Source: Alkalibaculum bacchi
GTDB taxonomy: Bacteria; Bacillota; Clostridia; Eubacteriales; Alkalibacteraceae
Direction of reading: 5' to 3'
NCBI RefSeq assembly: GCF_937875145.1
Contig: NZ_CALNCS010000241.1
Coordinates: forward strand, 1-31,843
DNA: 31,843 nt
This document shows positions 1-7,218 of this stretch, in pieces. The notes under the pieces were generated by a model. That model did not search any database, was not told the origin of the DNA, and saw nothing but the letters and a program-made list of their open reading frames with translations. The stretch's first letter is position 1. The number at the start of each line of letters is the position of its first letter. The position numbers and the translations under genes are program-made.

Positions 1-558
1 GATATTGGCGCTTCTACTGGTGGATTTACGGATTGTATGCTTCAAAATGGGGCAGTAAAAGTCTACGCTATCGATGTAGGATATGGTCAATTAGACTATA
101 GACTAAGGCAAGATTCAAGGGTAATTTCTATGGAAAGAAAGAACTTTAGACATATGACTTTTGATGAAATTGGAGAAGAAGTAGATCGAGTGACTATGGA
201 TGTATCTTTTATTTCTATTACAAAATTATTAGATAATGTACGTTTGTTTTTAAAAGAGTTAGGAGAAGGCATTGTATTAATTAAGCCACAATTTGAGGCC
301 GGAAAAGAATTTGTAGGAAAAAATGGAATCGTAAGAGATAGAGAAGTTCATAAAAAAGTTCTCCTAGATATTATAGAAGAATTGCAAAAAAAAGGCTTTT
401 CCATATTAGGTTTAGATTTTTCTCCTGTAAAAGGCACAAAGGGAAATATTGAATACATTTGTCACATAAGAAAAGAAAATATAGAAACGATGGAAAAGAT
501 AGACTACTATGAGCTAATTGAACGAATTGTATCCTCTTCACATGAAAATTTGGATTAG
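1..558 (+). CDS. tlyA: TlyA-family rRNA 2'-O-methyltransferase (5' truncated)
   Basis: The reading frame is open from base 1, so the N-terminal part (normally an S4 RNA-binding domain) lies outside the window and only about 185 C-terminal residues are seen. The first residues, DIGASTGGFTDCML, are the S-adenosylmethionine-binding motif of the FtsJ-like methyltransferase fold. MDVSFISITKLL and KPQFEAGKEFVGKNGIVRD are further signatures of the TlyA/hemolysin-A family, which methylates ribose 2'-OH groups in 16S and 23S rRNA. In Clostridia tlyA usually lies just upstream of nadK, argR and recN, as here. The stop is followed 24 bases later by nadK, so co-transcription is likely. The family call is firm; the exact target nucleotide cannot be read from the sequence. 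Confidence 0.93.
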   Translation, partial: DIGASTGGFTDCMLQNGAVKVYAIDVGYGQLDYRLRQDSRVISMERKNFRHMTFDEIGEEVDRVTMDVSFISITKLLDNVRLFLKELGEGIVLIKPQFEAGKEFVGKNGIVRDREVHKKVLLDIIEELQKKGFSILGLDFSPVKGTKGNIEYICHIRKENIETMEKIDYYELIERIVSSSHENLD

Positions 559-582
559 ATAGATAAGCTAGGAGCGTAGAAA

Positions 583-1434
583 ATGAAGGACATAGGTATT
601 TATTTAAATACAATGAAAGAAGATAGCTATTATTATGGTAATTATATTATAGATCAATTATACAGTATGGGCGTTCATACTTACACAACCCAAGAGATTA
701 ATGACAAATTAAAAAATAAGAAGGCAATAATAGATGAAGAGTTTCTCTTTGATAAGACTCAGTGCATTATCGTATTAGGCGGCGACGGTACTATGTTGGC
801 AGCCGTTCGAAAAAGCTCACATAGACATATTCCCATTATAGGCATTAACTTTGGAAAAATTGGGTTTTTAACAGAGGTAGAAGAAAAAGATATTGACATT
901 ACATTGGATCGTCTGATAAAAAAAGAATATACCATTGAAAAACGAATGATGTTAGAAGTAGATCTAAATAATGGAAGTGAGTGCTGTCTTGCTCTAAATG
1001 ATATCGTTATAAGTCGAGGGTCTGATTCTAGGCTCATTACCATGAATACTTATATTAACGAACAACTAGTAGAAGCTTATAGAGCTGATGGTTTAATCAT
1101 ATCTACACCAACAGGCTCTACAGCCTACTCTTTAGCAGCAGGAGGACCTATAGTAGAACCAGAGTGCAATGTTATGGTCCTAACGCCTATATGCCCCCAT
1201 TCTTTACACAATAACAGGAGCATTATACTCAATGGCTCAAAACAAATAGATGTAATGGTAGTGGGTAAAGGGGATGAACACAGTGTGGCTACAATAGATG
1301 GTCAGATTTTCATCAATTTAGAGAGTAATAAAAGGGTGACCATTCGAAGGTCTTCTTCAGAAGCACACTTAATAAAATTCAATGAAAACAACTTTTTTGA
1401 AGTATTGCGATATAAGCTTTCTGAGAAAAAATAG
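583..1434 (+). CDS. nadK: NAD kinase
   Basis: A 283-residue ATP-NAD kinase that phosphorylates NAD to NADP in the cytosol. The GGDGT motif at residues 66-70 is the ATP/catalytic loop. FGKIGFLTE at 90-98, the ND pair at 139-140 and TPTGSTAYSLAAGGP at 175-189 are the conserved NAD-binding and active-site segments. Length is normal for Gram-positive NadK and no key residue is missing. The ATG start is preceded by an AGGAG ribosome site about 10 bases upstream. It sits between tlyA and argR in the usual clostridial order and probably shares their transcript. Confidence 0.96.
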   Translation: MKDIGIYLNTMKEDSYYYGNYIIDQLYSMGVHTYTTQEINDKLKNKKAIIDEEFLFDKTQCIIVLGGDGTMLAAVRKSSHRHIPIIGINFGKIGFLTEVEEKDIDITLDRLIKKEYTIEKRMMLEVDLNNGSECCLALNDIVISRGSDSRLITMNTYINEQLVEAYRADGLIISTPTGSTAYSLAAGGPIVEPECNVMVLTPICPHSLHNNRSIILNGSKQIDVMVVGKGDEHSVATIDGQIFINLESNKRVTIRRSSSEAHLIKFNENNFFEVLRYKLSEKK

Positions 1435-1449
1435 GGAGAGGGAGATTTT

Positions 1450-1908
1450 TTGAAAATCAGTAGACAATCAAAGCTTCTTGAAATTATAGAAAATGACCCA
1501 ATAGAAACCCAAGAGGAGTTAGCGCGTAGGTTGAAAGAAAGCGGTTTCAATGTAACACAAGCGACTATTTCTAGGGATATTAAGGAACTAAAAATTATTA
1601 AGGTACTTAACGAGGAAGGCAAATATCACTATGCTCCATTTAGAGATACGAACTCAGAAGGTAATGAAGTCAATGAACGAATTGTCAATGTCTTTAGAGA
1701 AGCGGTAATCAGCATAGATTATAGTGGAAATATGATTGTGCTCAAAACCTTATCAGGAACGGCTATGGGCGCAACAGCTGCTATAGACGCTATGGCGTTA
1801 CCAGATGTAGTGGGCTGTATAGCTGGCGATGACACCATATTTGCTTTAGCCCGCAGCGAAGACAAAGTAGCTAATTTGGTCACAAGATTTCGAAAGATGA
1901 TGCGATAA
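1450..1908 (+). CDS. argR: Arginine repressor ArgR/AhrC
   Basis: A 152-residue transcriptional regulator starting at TTG (1450), placed by the GGGAGAGGGAG ribosome site 8 or so bases upstream. Residues 1-65 form the winged helix-turn-helix, with the recognition motif TQATISRDIKEL at 36-47. The C-terminal half is the oligomerisation and arginine-binding domain, with GCIAGDDTIFAL (acidic pair at 127-128) where L-arginine is bound. The family forms hexamers and represses arginine biosynthesis or activates its catabolism. No arginine gene is in the window. Its place between nadK and recN is conserved in Clostridia and does not by itself indicate a link with DNA repair. The gene is 15 bases behind nadK. 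Confidence 0.96.
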   Translation: MKISRQSKLLEIIENDPIETQEELARRLKESGFNVTQATISRDIKELKIIKVLNEEGKYHYAPFRDTNSEGNEVNERIVNVFREAVISIDYSGNMIVLKTLSGTAMGATAAIDAMALPDVVGCIAGDDTIFALARSEDKVANLVTRFRKMMR

Positions 1909-1941
1909 GAGCGTAGCCTGGGGGCATTGCTCTAGGGTCCG

Positions 1942-2031
1942 TTTTAAGTTCTAAGCCATAAGTTCTAAGTAAAACCAATAGGTCACCATTGGTGACTTCA
2001 TTTCTTACAACTTAGAACGTACAACTTATAA
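1942..2031 (+). repeat. Heptanucleotide tract pair forming a long inverted repeat (argR-recN gap)
   Basis: Left tract 1942-1969 consists of four 7-base units ending in TAAG (TTCTAAG occurs twice, CCATAAG and TTTTAAG once each). Right tract 2004-2031 is four units of the complementary type (such as CTTAGAA and CTTATAA). The two tracts can pair along most of their 28 bases. Between them lies a perfect small hairpin, GTCACC (1982-1987), loop ATT, GGTGAC (1991-1996). The hairpin is followed by TTCATTTCTT, so it might act as a weak terminator after argR. No coding potential is seen. Confidence 0.75.
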
Positions 2032-2033
2032 CT

Positions 2034-2055
2034 GCAATTCGCTTACGCGAATTGC
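2034..2055 (+). repeat. Perfect 9-bp hairpin just upstream of the recN ribosome site
   Basis: GCAATTCGC (2034-2042), loop TTAC, GCGAATTGC (2047-2055). It ends three bases before the GGAGG of recN (2058-2062), so in an RNA it would sit directly beside the ribosome site. Its role (operator, RNA stability or translation control) cannot be told from the sequence. It does not match the Bacillus LexA box. Confidence 0.6.
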
Positions 2056-2070
2056 TTGGAGGTTTTATAT

Positions 2071-3753
2071 ATGTTACTTGAGCTAAATGTTAGAAATTTT
2101 GCCCTTATTGAACATTTGAATATTCAGTTTATAAATGGATTTAATGTCATAACTGGTGAGACTGGAGTTGGAAAGTCGATTATCTTAGATGCACTTACTA
2201 TGTGCCTTGGGAATAGAGCTAGTAAGGATATTATTCGAAAAGGAAAAGATAAGATGACTTCCCAAGCCCTTTTTTTTATAGAGAATCCTCGAGGAGATCT
2301 TTTGGATTTTCTTCACAATTTGGGAATAGAAGATGTGAATAATATCATACTAACTAGGGAAGTTACTAAGAGTGGTAAAAGCATAGCTAGGATTAATGGC
2401 TTATTAGTTAATGTAAATGACCTTCGCACAGTAGGATCTTTGTTAGTAGATATACATAGTCAAAGGGAGCATCAATCTCTTTTAGATAAAGGAAAACATA
2501 TAAAAATACTAGATGAATACATTGGTAGTGAAGTAAAGGAAAAAATAGATATATTAAAGAGTAAGCTATCCTCATATAACAATTTAATGAAAAAAAGAGA
2601 GCGCATTATCAAAGAAGAAATGCAAATGGAAAGAGAAAAAGATCTCTTGGATTTTCAGTCAAAAGAGCTTTCAGACTTTCAATTAAAAGAAGGAGAAGAT
2701 GAGATTTTAGAAAGTGAGTATAAATTGTTGAGCAATGGGGAAATGATTTATAATTACAGCAATCAAGCTCATGAAATGCTGTATTTAAATGAAGAATCCA
2801 TATACAATCAATTGTCTGTTATCATTGATTTCGTAGAAAAAATACAAAGGATAGACCCAAAGATAGAGACAGATGTGCAACAATTAAAGGATGCTCGACT
2901 GTTAATAGAAGATACCTCTTTTTCCATAAGAGAATATAAGGATCAAATTCATTTTGATCAATTTGAATTAGAAAATTTAAATCAAAAAATAATAAAAATG
3001 GATCAATTAAAGAAAAAATACGGACCTGAGATAAGAGATATTTTAAAATATAAAGAGTATTTAAGGGAAAGACTAAATATAATAGAAAATAGAGAATATA
3101 TATTAGAAAAAATAGAAGAAGATTTGAAACGAGCAAAAGAAGAATACTTAAAGGTCGCTAAAGAAATTTCGTCCATACGAAAAAAATATGCTCAAATTTT
3201 TGAAAAAAAGATTACTGCGGAGATTAAAGAATTAGCTATGGACAAGGCAATATTTAAAGTTCAACAAAGAATAGATAGGGACAAGTTTCATACAACAGGA
3301 ATTGACGATATTGAATTTTATATAAAAAGCAATGTTGGGGAAGACTTTAAACCTCTGATAAAAACTGCCTCAGGCGGAGAATTATCTCGAGTGATTTTAG
3401 CCGTTAAAAGCGTAATCAATCTAACAGATCCTATAGATACGTTGATTTTTGATGAAATCGATACGGGTATTAGTGGCAGAAGTGCTCAAGTAGTAGCTCA
3501 AAAAATGGATGGCATTTCTAAATCCACTCAAGTAATCTGTATTTCTCACTTGCCACAAATTGCTTCTATGGCAGATGCCCATTATAATGTAAAAAAGGAA
3601 AGTAAAGGAGAGTATACGTATACCATTTTTAGCAAATTAAATTTTGAACAACGCTGTGTAGAACTTGCCAAAATGACTAGTGGTGCGGAAGTGACTCAAA
3701 AAAGCATTGAACATGCAAAGGAAATGTTATCTATGAATGGTAAAAATAAATGA
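2071..3753 (+). CDS. recN: DNA repair ATPase RecN
   Basis: A 560-residue SMC-like ATPase that acts on double-strand breaks. The ATG at 2071 is preferred over the in-frame TTG at 2056, because GGAGG lies at 2058-2062 and the protein then begins MLLELNVRNFALIE, typical for RecN. The Walker A motif GETGVGKS is at residues 29-36. Charged coiled-coil stretches fill roughly 150-380. The ABC signature ASGGELSR is near 432-439, Walker B LIFDEIDTGISG near 460-471, and ICISHLPQIA follows. The length matches the family. It lies downstream of argR behind a repeat-filled gap and is followed 91 bases later by spoIVB, the standard order in Clostridia. No SOS box was recognised. Confidence 0.97.
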   Translation: MLLELNVRNFALIEHLNIQFINGFNVITGETGVGKSIILDALTMCLGNRASKDIIRKGKDKMTSQALFFIENPRGDLLDFLHNLGIEDVNNIILTREVTKSGKSIARINGLLVNVNDLRTVGSLLVDIHSQREHQSLLDKGKHIKILDEYIGSEVKEKIDILKSKLSSYNNLMKKRERIIKEEMQMEREKDLLDFQSKELSDFQLKEGEDEILESEYKLLSNGEMIYNYSNQAHEMLYLNEESIYNQLSVIIDFVEKIQRIDPKIETDVQQLKDARLLIEDTSFSIREYKDQIHFDQFELENLNQKIIKMDQLKKKYGPEIRDILKYKEYLRERLNIIENREYILEKIEEDLKRAKEEYLKVAKEISSIRKKYAQIFEKKITAEIKELAMDKAIFKVQQRIDRDKFHTTGIDDIEFYIKSNVGEDFKPLIKTASGGELSRVILAVKSVINLTDPIDTLIFDEIDTGISGRSAQVVAQKMDGISKSTQVICISHLPQIASMADAHYNVKKESKGEYTYTIFSKLNFEQRCVELAKMTSGAEVTQKSIEHAKEMLSMNGKNK

Positions 3754-3782
3754 AGGTACAAATACTTACCTGCTTCAAAACA

Positions 3783-3811
3783 GAATAGTAAACATGGTCA
3801 AGGAGAAAATA
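3783..3811 (+). promoter_or_regulatory. Candidate sigma-F/sigma-G promoter of spoIVB
   Basis: GAATA (3783-3787), 14 bases, then GGAGAAAATA (3802-3811). The second part fits the forespore -10 pattern GGNNANANTW at every fixed position, and GAATA fits the sigma-G -35 pattern GMATR. The same arrangement, GAATA plus 14 bases plus GG, precedes sigG. spoIVB is transcribed by forespore sigma factors in Bacillus. The spacing is one base shorter than the usual consensus. Confidence 0.45.
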
Positions 3812-3844
3812 GACTTATACTCTAAAAGGAGGTGAGGTTCTTTC

Positions 3845-5137
3845 GTGAGAGAGAAATTAAGCCGAAAGAGAATAAGTCTTTTTTTTATTTGTGTTACCCT
3901 CGTATTTGGTGTTTTATCTCTTGTAGTATGTAGTTATTTTGTACCACGTGAGTTGTACTTATTAAAAGGCAAAGACAGTGTTATTGAATATGGCTTGCCG
4001 GTAACAGTGAACATAACCAGTGAAAATAACGAAATATTACAAGTAAATGGAAATATTGCTACAGAATACGATGTAAAATTAGATGAGCCTGTTACGGTTA
4101 AAAGCGACGAGGCAGGTATCGTCGATTTAAAATTAAAGATTTTTGGAATTTTACCAACAAGTGTACAAGTTAAAGTTTTACCAGATCTCAAATTATACCC
4201 AGGTGGACAATTAGTAGGAGTAAAGCTTGAAACAGAGGGTGTAGTAATCGTTGGGTTACAAGAGTTAGAAGGGGCAGATGGAGGAATGTATAATCCAGGT
4301 GACGAAGCAGGTTTAATGCTTGGAGACATACTGTATAAGGTTAATAACAAAAATGTCAATACTGCAGAAGAAGTAATCCAACAAATCAATAATTTAGATA
4401 AAGAAACAGTAAAAGTAGAGATTTTGAGAAATAAAGAAAAAAAGAGTCTCGAAATCTCACCCGTAAAATGTAAATCAGACAATCAATATCGGCTTGGCTT
4501 ATGGGTAAGAGATAATACGGCAGGGATTGGTACGATGACGTTTTTTGAAGGTGTAACCAATAAATTTGGCGCTTTAGGTCATCCTATAACGGATATAACG
4601 ACAAATATTACTATACCAGTAAAAGATGGTTCGATAGTATCGTCTAAAGTTCTATCTATTTTACCAGGAAAATCTGGAACTCCTGGCGAGATTAGAGGGA
4701 TTTTTTATAATGAAGATAAAACCCTAGGGCACTTATCGAAAAATACCGAAAACGGTATCTTTGGTAAACTGACAGAAAATCTTAAAAATGAACAGTATAG
4801 TAAGCCATTAGAGATAGCCCTTCAAAATGAAGTGAAAGTAGGACCAGCAAAGATATTAACAACTCTTGAAGATAAAGTAGAATCTTTTGATGTGTATATT
4901 GAAGAAGTGAATAAACAAACTCAAAAAGATGGCAAAGGTATGGTAGTTAGAGTAACAGATGAAAGGCTTCTCAAAGAAACCGGTGGAATTATACAAGGTA
5001 TGAGTGGAAGTCCTATTATACAAGACGAAAAGATTGTAGGAGCAATAACTCATGTCTTCGTAAATGATCCTACAAAAGGATATGGAATCTTTATTGAATG
5101 GATGCTCGATGAAGCTGGATTAGTTGTTGTCGAATAA
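3845..5137 (+). CDS. spoIVB: SpoIVB serine peptidase (sporulation signalling)
   Basis: A 430-residue protein with a GTG start set by the strong AAAGGAGGTGAGG ribosome site at 3825-3837. A hydrophobic segment at about 11-33 should direct it across the forespore membrane. A PDZ domain spans about 125-200. The S55-family protease domain follows with His in GALGHPITD (H246), Asp in VTDERLL (D372) and Ser in GMSGSP (S387); the 15-residue Asp-Ser spacing equals that of the Bacillus enzyme. SpoIVB is made in the forespore and cleaves SpoIVFA, which releases pro-sigma-K processing in the mother cell. It is directly upstream of spo0A, as in nearly all endospore formers. Confidence 0.97.
   Translation: MREKLSRKRISLFFICVTLVFGVLSLVVCSYFVPRELYLLKGKDSVIEYGLPVTVNITSENNEILQVNGNIATEYDVKLDEPVTVKSDEAGIVDLKLKIFGILPTSVQVKVLPDLKLYPGGQLVGVKLETEGVVIVGLQELEGADGGMYNPGDEAGLMLGDILYKVNNKNVNTAEEVIQQINNLDKETVKVEILRNKEKKSLEISPVKCKSDNQYRLGLWVRDNTAGIGTMTFFEGVTNKFGALGHPITDITTNITIPVKDGSIVSSKVLSILPGKSGTPGEIRGIFYNEDKTLGHLSKNTENGIFGKLTENLKNEQYSKPLEIALQNEVKVGPAKILTTLEDKVESFDVYIEEVNKQTQKDGKGMVVRVTDERLLKETGGIIQGMSGSPIIQDEKIVGAITHVFVNDPTKGYGIFIEWMLDEAGLVVVE
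5128..5134 (+). promoter_or_regulatory. Possible Spo0A box (TGTCGAA) upstream of spo0A
   Basis: TGTCGAA matches the 0A-box consensus exactly. It overlaps the last codons of spoIVB and lies 43 bases before the candidate sigma-H -35. The only other exact copy noticed in the window (11471-11477, opposite orientation) is inside spoVD and is probably chance, so a single box here is only suggestive of autoregulation. Confidence 0.35.
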
Positions 5138-5176
5138 GTGAAAAAAAGATAAGAAATGTAAAATCTGACGTTTTTC

Positions 5177-5205
5177 ATAGGAAAAAGCTGGTAAACAGAG
5201 AAATA
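5177..5205 (+). promoter_or_regulatory. Candidate sigma-H promoter of spo0A
   Basis: ATAGGAAAA (5177-5185) fits the sigma-H -35 pattern RNAGGAWWW completely. After an 11-base spacer, AGAGAAATA (5197-5205) fits RNNGAATWW at all but one position. spo0A is driven by sigma-H in Bacillus. A TATAAT also occurs at 5211-5216 but has no acceptable -35 partner at 17 bases. Confidence 0.55.
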
Positions 5206-5267
5206 TATTATATAATGAAAGAAAATAGTGGGGAAATTAATTTATTATCAAAAAGGGGGACATTTGA

Positions 5268-6062
5268 GTGAAACTACATACAGTAGTCATTGCAGATGAC
5301 AATAAAGATTTTAATAATTTAGTGGGAGATTATATTGATAAAGAAGGCACCTTTGAAGTAGTTGGAAAAGCTTATAATGGAAATGAATTATTAGAGATAG
5401 CGAAAAATGAAAAGCCAGATATTATTATATTAGATGTAATTATGCCTGAATTAGATGGATTAGGTGTACTAGAAAAAATCAATAATGGATTTTTACCTTA
5501 TGAACCCAAGATTATCATGCTATCCGCTGTAGGACAAGATAAGATTACAAAGAGAGCTATGGCCTTAGGAGCAGATTATTATATTGTAAAACCATTTGAA
5601 TTAGATTCTTTAGTCAATCGAATGCGCCAATTAGTAGACAATACTTTTGAATTTGACAATGAGGTTCGAAAAGAATTTGTCAATGAAAAAGGGGTAAAGA
5701 AAAATTTTCAATATGAAATTACGACTATACTACATGAAATTGGGGTTCCTGCTCATATTAAAGGTTATATGTATTTAAGAGAAGCAATACAAATGGTCAT
5801 CGATGATTTAGATTTTTTAACAGCAGTTACTAAGGAATTGTATCCATCTATCGCCCATAAACACAATACTACAGCAAGTAGAGTAGAAAGAGCCATTCGC
5901 CATGCAATTGAAGTGGCATGGTCAAGAGGTAGGGTAGAGACCATTGATAGTATATTTGGATATACGATCGATAATCACAAAGGGAAACCGACAAACAGTG
6001 AATTCATTGCTATGGTTGCAGATAAATTAAGATTAGAAAATTACCATTTTGCTCAATTTTAA
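5268..6062 (+). CDS. spo0A: Spo0A, sporulation master response regulator
   Basis: A 264-residue response regulator with a GTG start behind AAAGGGGGAC. The receiver domain (about 1-120) has the acidic pair D10-D11, phospho-acceptor D56 in ILDVIMPELDG, S86 and K108 in VKPF. The C-terminal effector domain (about 145-264) carries the recognition helix in TASRVERAIRHAIEVAWSRG, which reads the TGTCGAA box. Phosphorylated Spo0A starts sporulation and also controls solvent, toxin or biofilm genes in Clostridia. A sigma-H-like promoter and one 0A-box candidate lie upstream. spoIVB precedes it by 130 bases. Nothing is truncated and no key residue is missing. Confidence 0.98.
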   Translation: MKLHTVVIADDNKDFNNLVGDYIDKEGTFEVVGKAYNGNELLEIAKNEKPDIIILDVIMPELDGLGVLEKINNGFLPYEPKIIMLSAVGQDKITKRAMALGADYYIVKPFELDSLVNRMRQLVDNTFEFDNEVRKEFVNEKGVKKNFQYEITTILHEIGVPAHIKGYMYLREAIQMVIDDLDFLTAVTKELYPSIAHKHNTTASRVERAIRHAIEVAWSRGRVETIDSIFGYTIDNHKGKPTNSEFIAMVADKLRLENYHFAQF

Positions 6063-6281
6063 TTTTTATCAGTGTAAAAAATCTTTATGTTAAAAAATCA
6101 AAAGGTGATATTCCAAAGTATAAATTACTTGTTCTTACATGAATACTAAGGTGTTTTTTTATGTATTTTTTTGTAAAGAGAATACCCATATGCTACAATT
6201 AAATAATACATAAAGTTTAGCATGCGTTTATAAATACGTATGCTACTTTAGGCTAATTTTTTATTTTATTAGGAGGAAAAA
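6063..6281 (+). promoter_or_regulatory. spo0A-pduL gap: sigma-A promoter and leader hairpin
   Basis: A sigma-A promoter for pduL is seen as TTGTAA (6171-6176), 17 bases, TACAAT (6194-6199). Just downstream, AGCATGCG (6219-6226) and CGTATGCT (6237-6244) pair around a 10-base AT loop, and flanking AAAGT/ACTTT extends the stem with a small bulge. The hairpin would lie at the 5' end of the pduL transcript. The first 100 bases after spo0A are AT-rich and show no clear terminator. Confidence 0.55.
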
Positions 6282-6854
6282 ATGAAAGAACTAGTAAACG
6301 TAGGAGTATCAAACAAACATATTCATTTATCTCAAGAACATTTAGAAATACTATTTGGAGAAGGTCACAAGCTAACACCTATGAAGGATTTATCTCAACC
6401 AGGACAATTCGCTTGTGAAGAAAAAGTTGATGTTCAAGGACCTAAAGGCACAATTAAAGGCATTCGTATATTAGGACCTGTACGAAACGAAACTCAAATT
6501 GAAGTTGCATTAGGTGATACTTTTGCATTAGGAGTAAAAGCACCTATTCGAAACTCTGGTGATATTGCAGGTTCTGCAGGAGCTAAAATCATTGGACCAA
6601 AAGGTGAAGTAGAAATCAGCGAAGGTATAATCGTTGCTGCAAGACATATTCATATGAGCCTTCAAGATGGAGAAGACTTCGGCGTAAAAGATAAAGATCT
6701 TGTTAGCGTAGTTACAGAAGGCGAAAGAAGCCTACAATTTAACAATGTACTAGTAAGAGTAGGAGCAGACTATGCACTAGATATGCACCTAGACATGGAA
6801 GAAGCAAACGCAGCAGGCTTAAAAAATGGAGACCAAGTAAAGATAGTAAAATAA
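6282..6854 (+). CDS. pduL: PduL-family phosphate acyltransferase (phosphotransacylase)
   Basis: A 190-residue member of the PduL family, which exchanges acyl groups between CoA and phosphate (acetyl- or propionyl-CoA to the acyl phosphate). The two homologous half-domains each carry the zinc-binding histidines: VSNKHIHLS near residue 9 and AARHIHMS near 120, plus MHLDMEEANA near 165. The short N-terminus lacks the encapsulation peptide of microcompartment versions. It stands alone, with its own promoter and a strong terminator. No microcompartment or propanediol gene is nearby, so it is probably a housekeeping phosphotransacetylase working with acetate kinase. Substrate is inference. RBS is AGGAGG, 8 bases before ATG. 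Confidence 0.9.
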   Translation: MKELVNVGVSNKHIHLSQEHLEILFGEGHKLTPMKDLSQPGQFACEEKVDVQGPKGTIKGIRILGPVRNETQIEVALGDTFALGVKAPIRNSGDIAGSAGAKIIGPKGEVEISEGIIVAARHIHMSLQDGEDFGVKDKDLVSVVTEGERSLQFNNVLVRVGADYALDMHLDMEEANAAGLKNGDQVKIVK

Positions 6855-6875
6855 GCTACCAACCACCAGCACTAC

Positions 6876-6897
6876 GCCACCGTTGGTGGCATTTTTT
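6876..6897 (+). terminator. Rho-independent terminator of pduL
   Basis: GCCACC (6876-6881), loop GTT, GGTGGC (6885-6890), then ATTTTTT. The stem is a perfect 6-bp GC-rich hairpin 21 bases after the stop. Confidence 0.85.
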
Positions 6898-6938
6898 ATT
6901 AAGTGGGAAAGTCCTGCTTTTTCTCCTAACTTCTGTCA

Positions 6939-7059
6939 GTCATCCTGAGCAAAATCGAAGGATCTCACCAATCTTATATTAGAGAATATACTTCTATACA
7001 AACGTACACCTTAATCCCTAAATTGTGAGATCCTTCGTCGCTTTGCTTCTTAGAATGAC
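6939..7059 (+). repeat. MITE-like inverted pair of the GTCATYCTGAG element
   Basis: The left arm at 6939-6968 begins GTCATCCTGAGC and ends GAAGGATCTCAC. The right arm at 7025-7059 is its inverse, beginning GTGAGATCCTTCG and ending GAATGAC. The arms bracket about 56 bases of AT-rich sequence with no open frame. The right arm carries the longer middle, with a CGACGAAGG form. Confidence 0.75.
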
Positions 7060-7105
7060 TACGGTAGTTTAGTAGAGACGGTTTTATGTAATTATATAAA
7101 GAGTT

Positions 7106-7133
7106 CCGCTATCTGCATTCCGCTTTCTGCCTT
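7106..7133 (-). repeat. Heptanucleotide tract, four units (GC-G type)
   Basis: Read on the minus strand, four units of 7 bases fit A-A/T-N-G-C-A/G-G, for example AAAGCGG and AATGCAG. The total is exactly 28 bases. Confidence 0.7.
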
Positions 7134-7141
7134 TTCAAAAC

Positions 7142-7170
7142 TTTACACCATAACATTTCTAATGTAAAAT
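7142..7170 (+). promoter_or_regulatory. Sigma-A promoter of lgt
   Basis: TTTACA (7142-7147), 17 bases, TAAAAT (7165-7170). Each hexamer has five of six consensus bases, and the predicted start lies about 42 bases before the lgt ATG. Confidence 0.65.
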
Positions 7171-7218
7171 AAAAAAGTACGAAAAAATCAAACTACAAAA
7201 TAAAAGAGGAGGTGTCCT

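Larger units (their letters stand above)
6855..7218 (+). other. pduL-lgt gap, 364 bp, repeat-filled
   Basis: The gap has the pduL terminator, an inverted pair of the interspersed core element (6939-7059), a heptanucleotide tract (7106-7133) and the lgt promoter (7142-7170). No open reading frame with a ribosome site was seen. Confidence 0.7.

Noticed and set aside
371..613. Minus-strand open frames opposite real genes throughout the window
   Set aside because: They are shadows of strong + strand genes, lack ribosome sites, and show no recognisable domains.
2010..2055. LexA/SOS box upstream of recN
   Set aside because: GAACGTAC is present but is not followed by GTTC, and the 2034-2055 palindrome has no SOS consensus.
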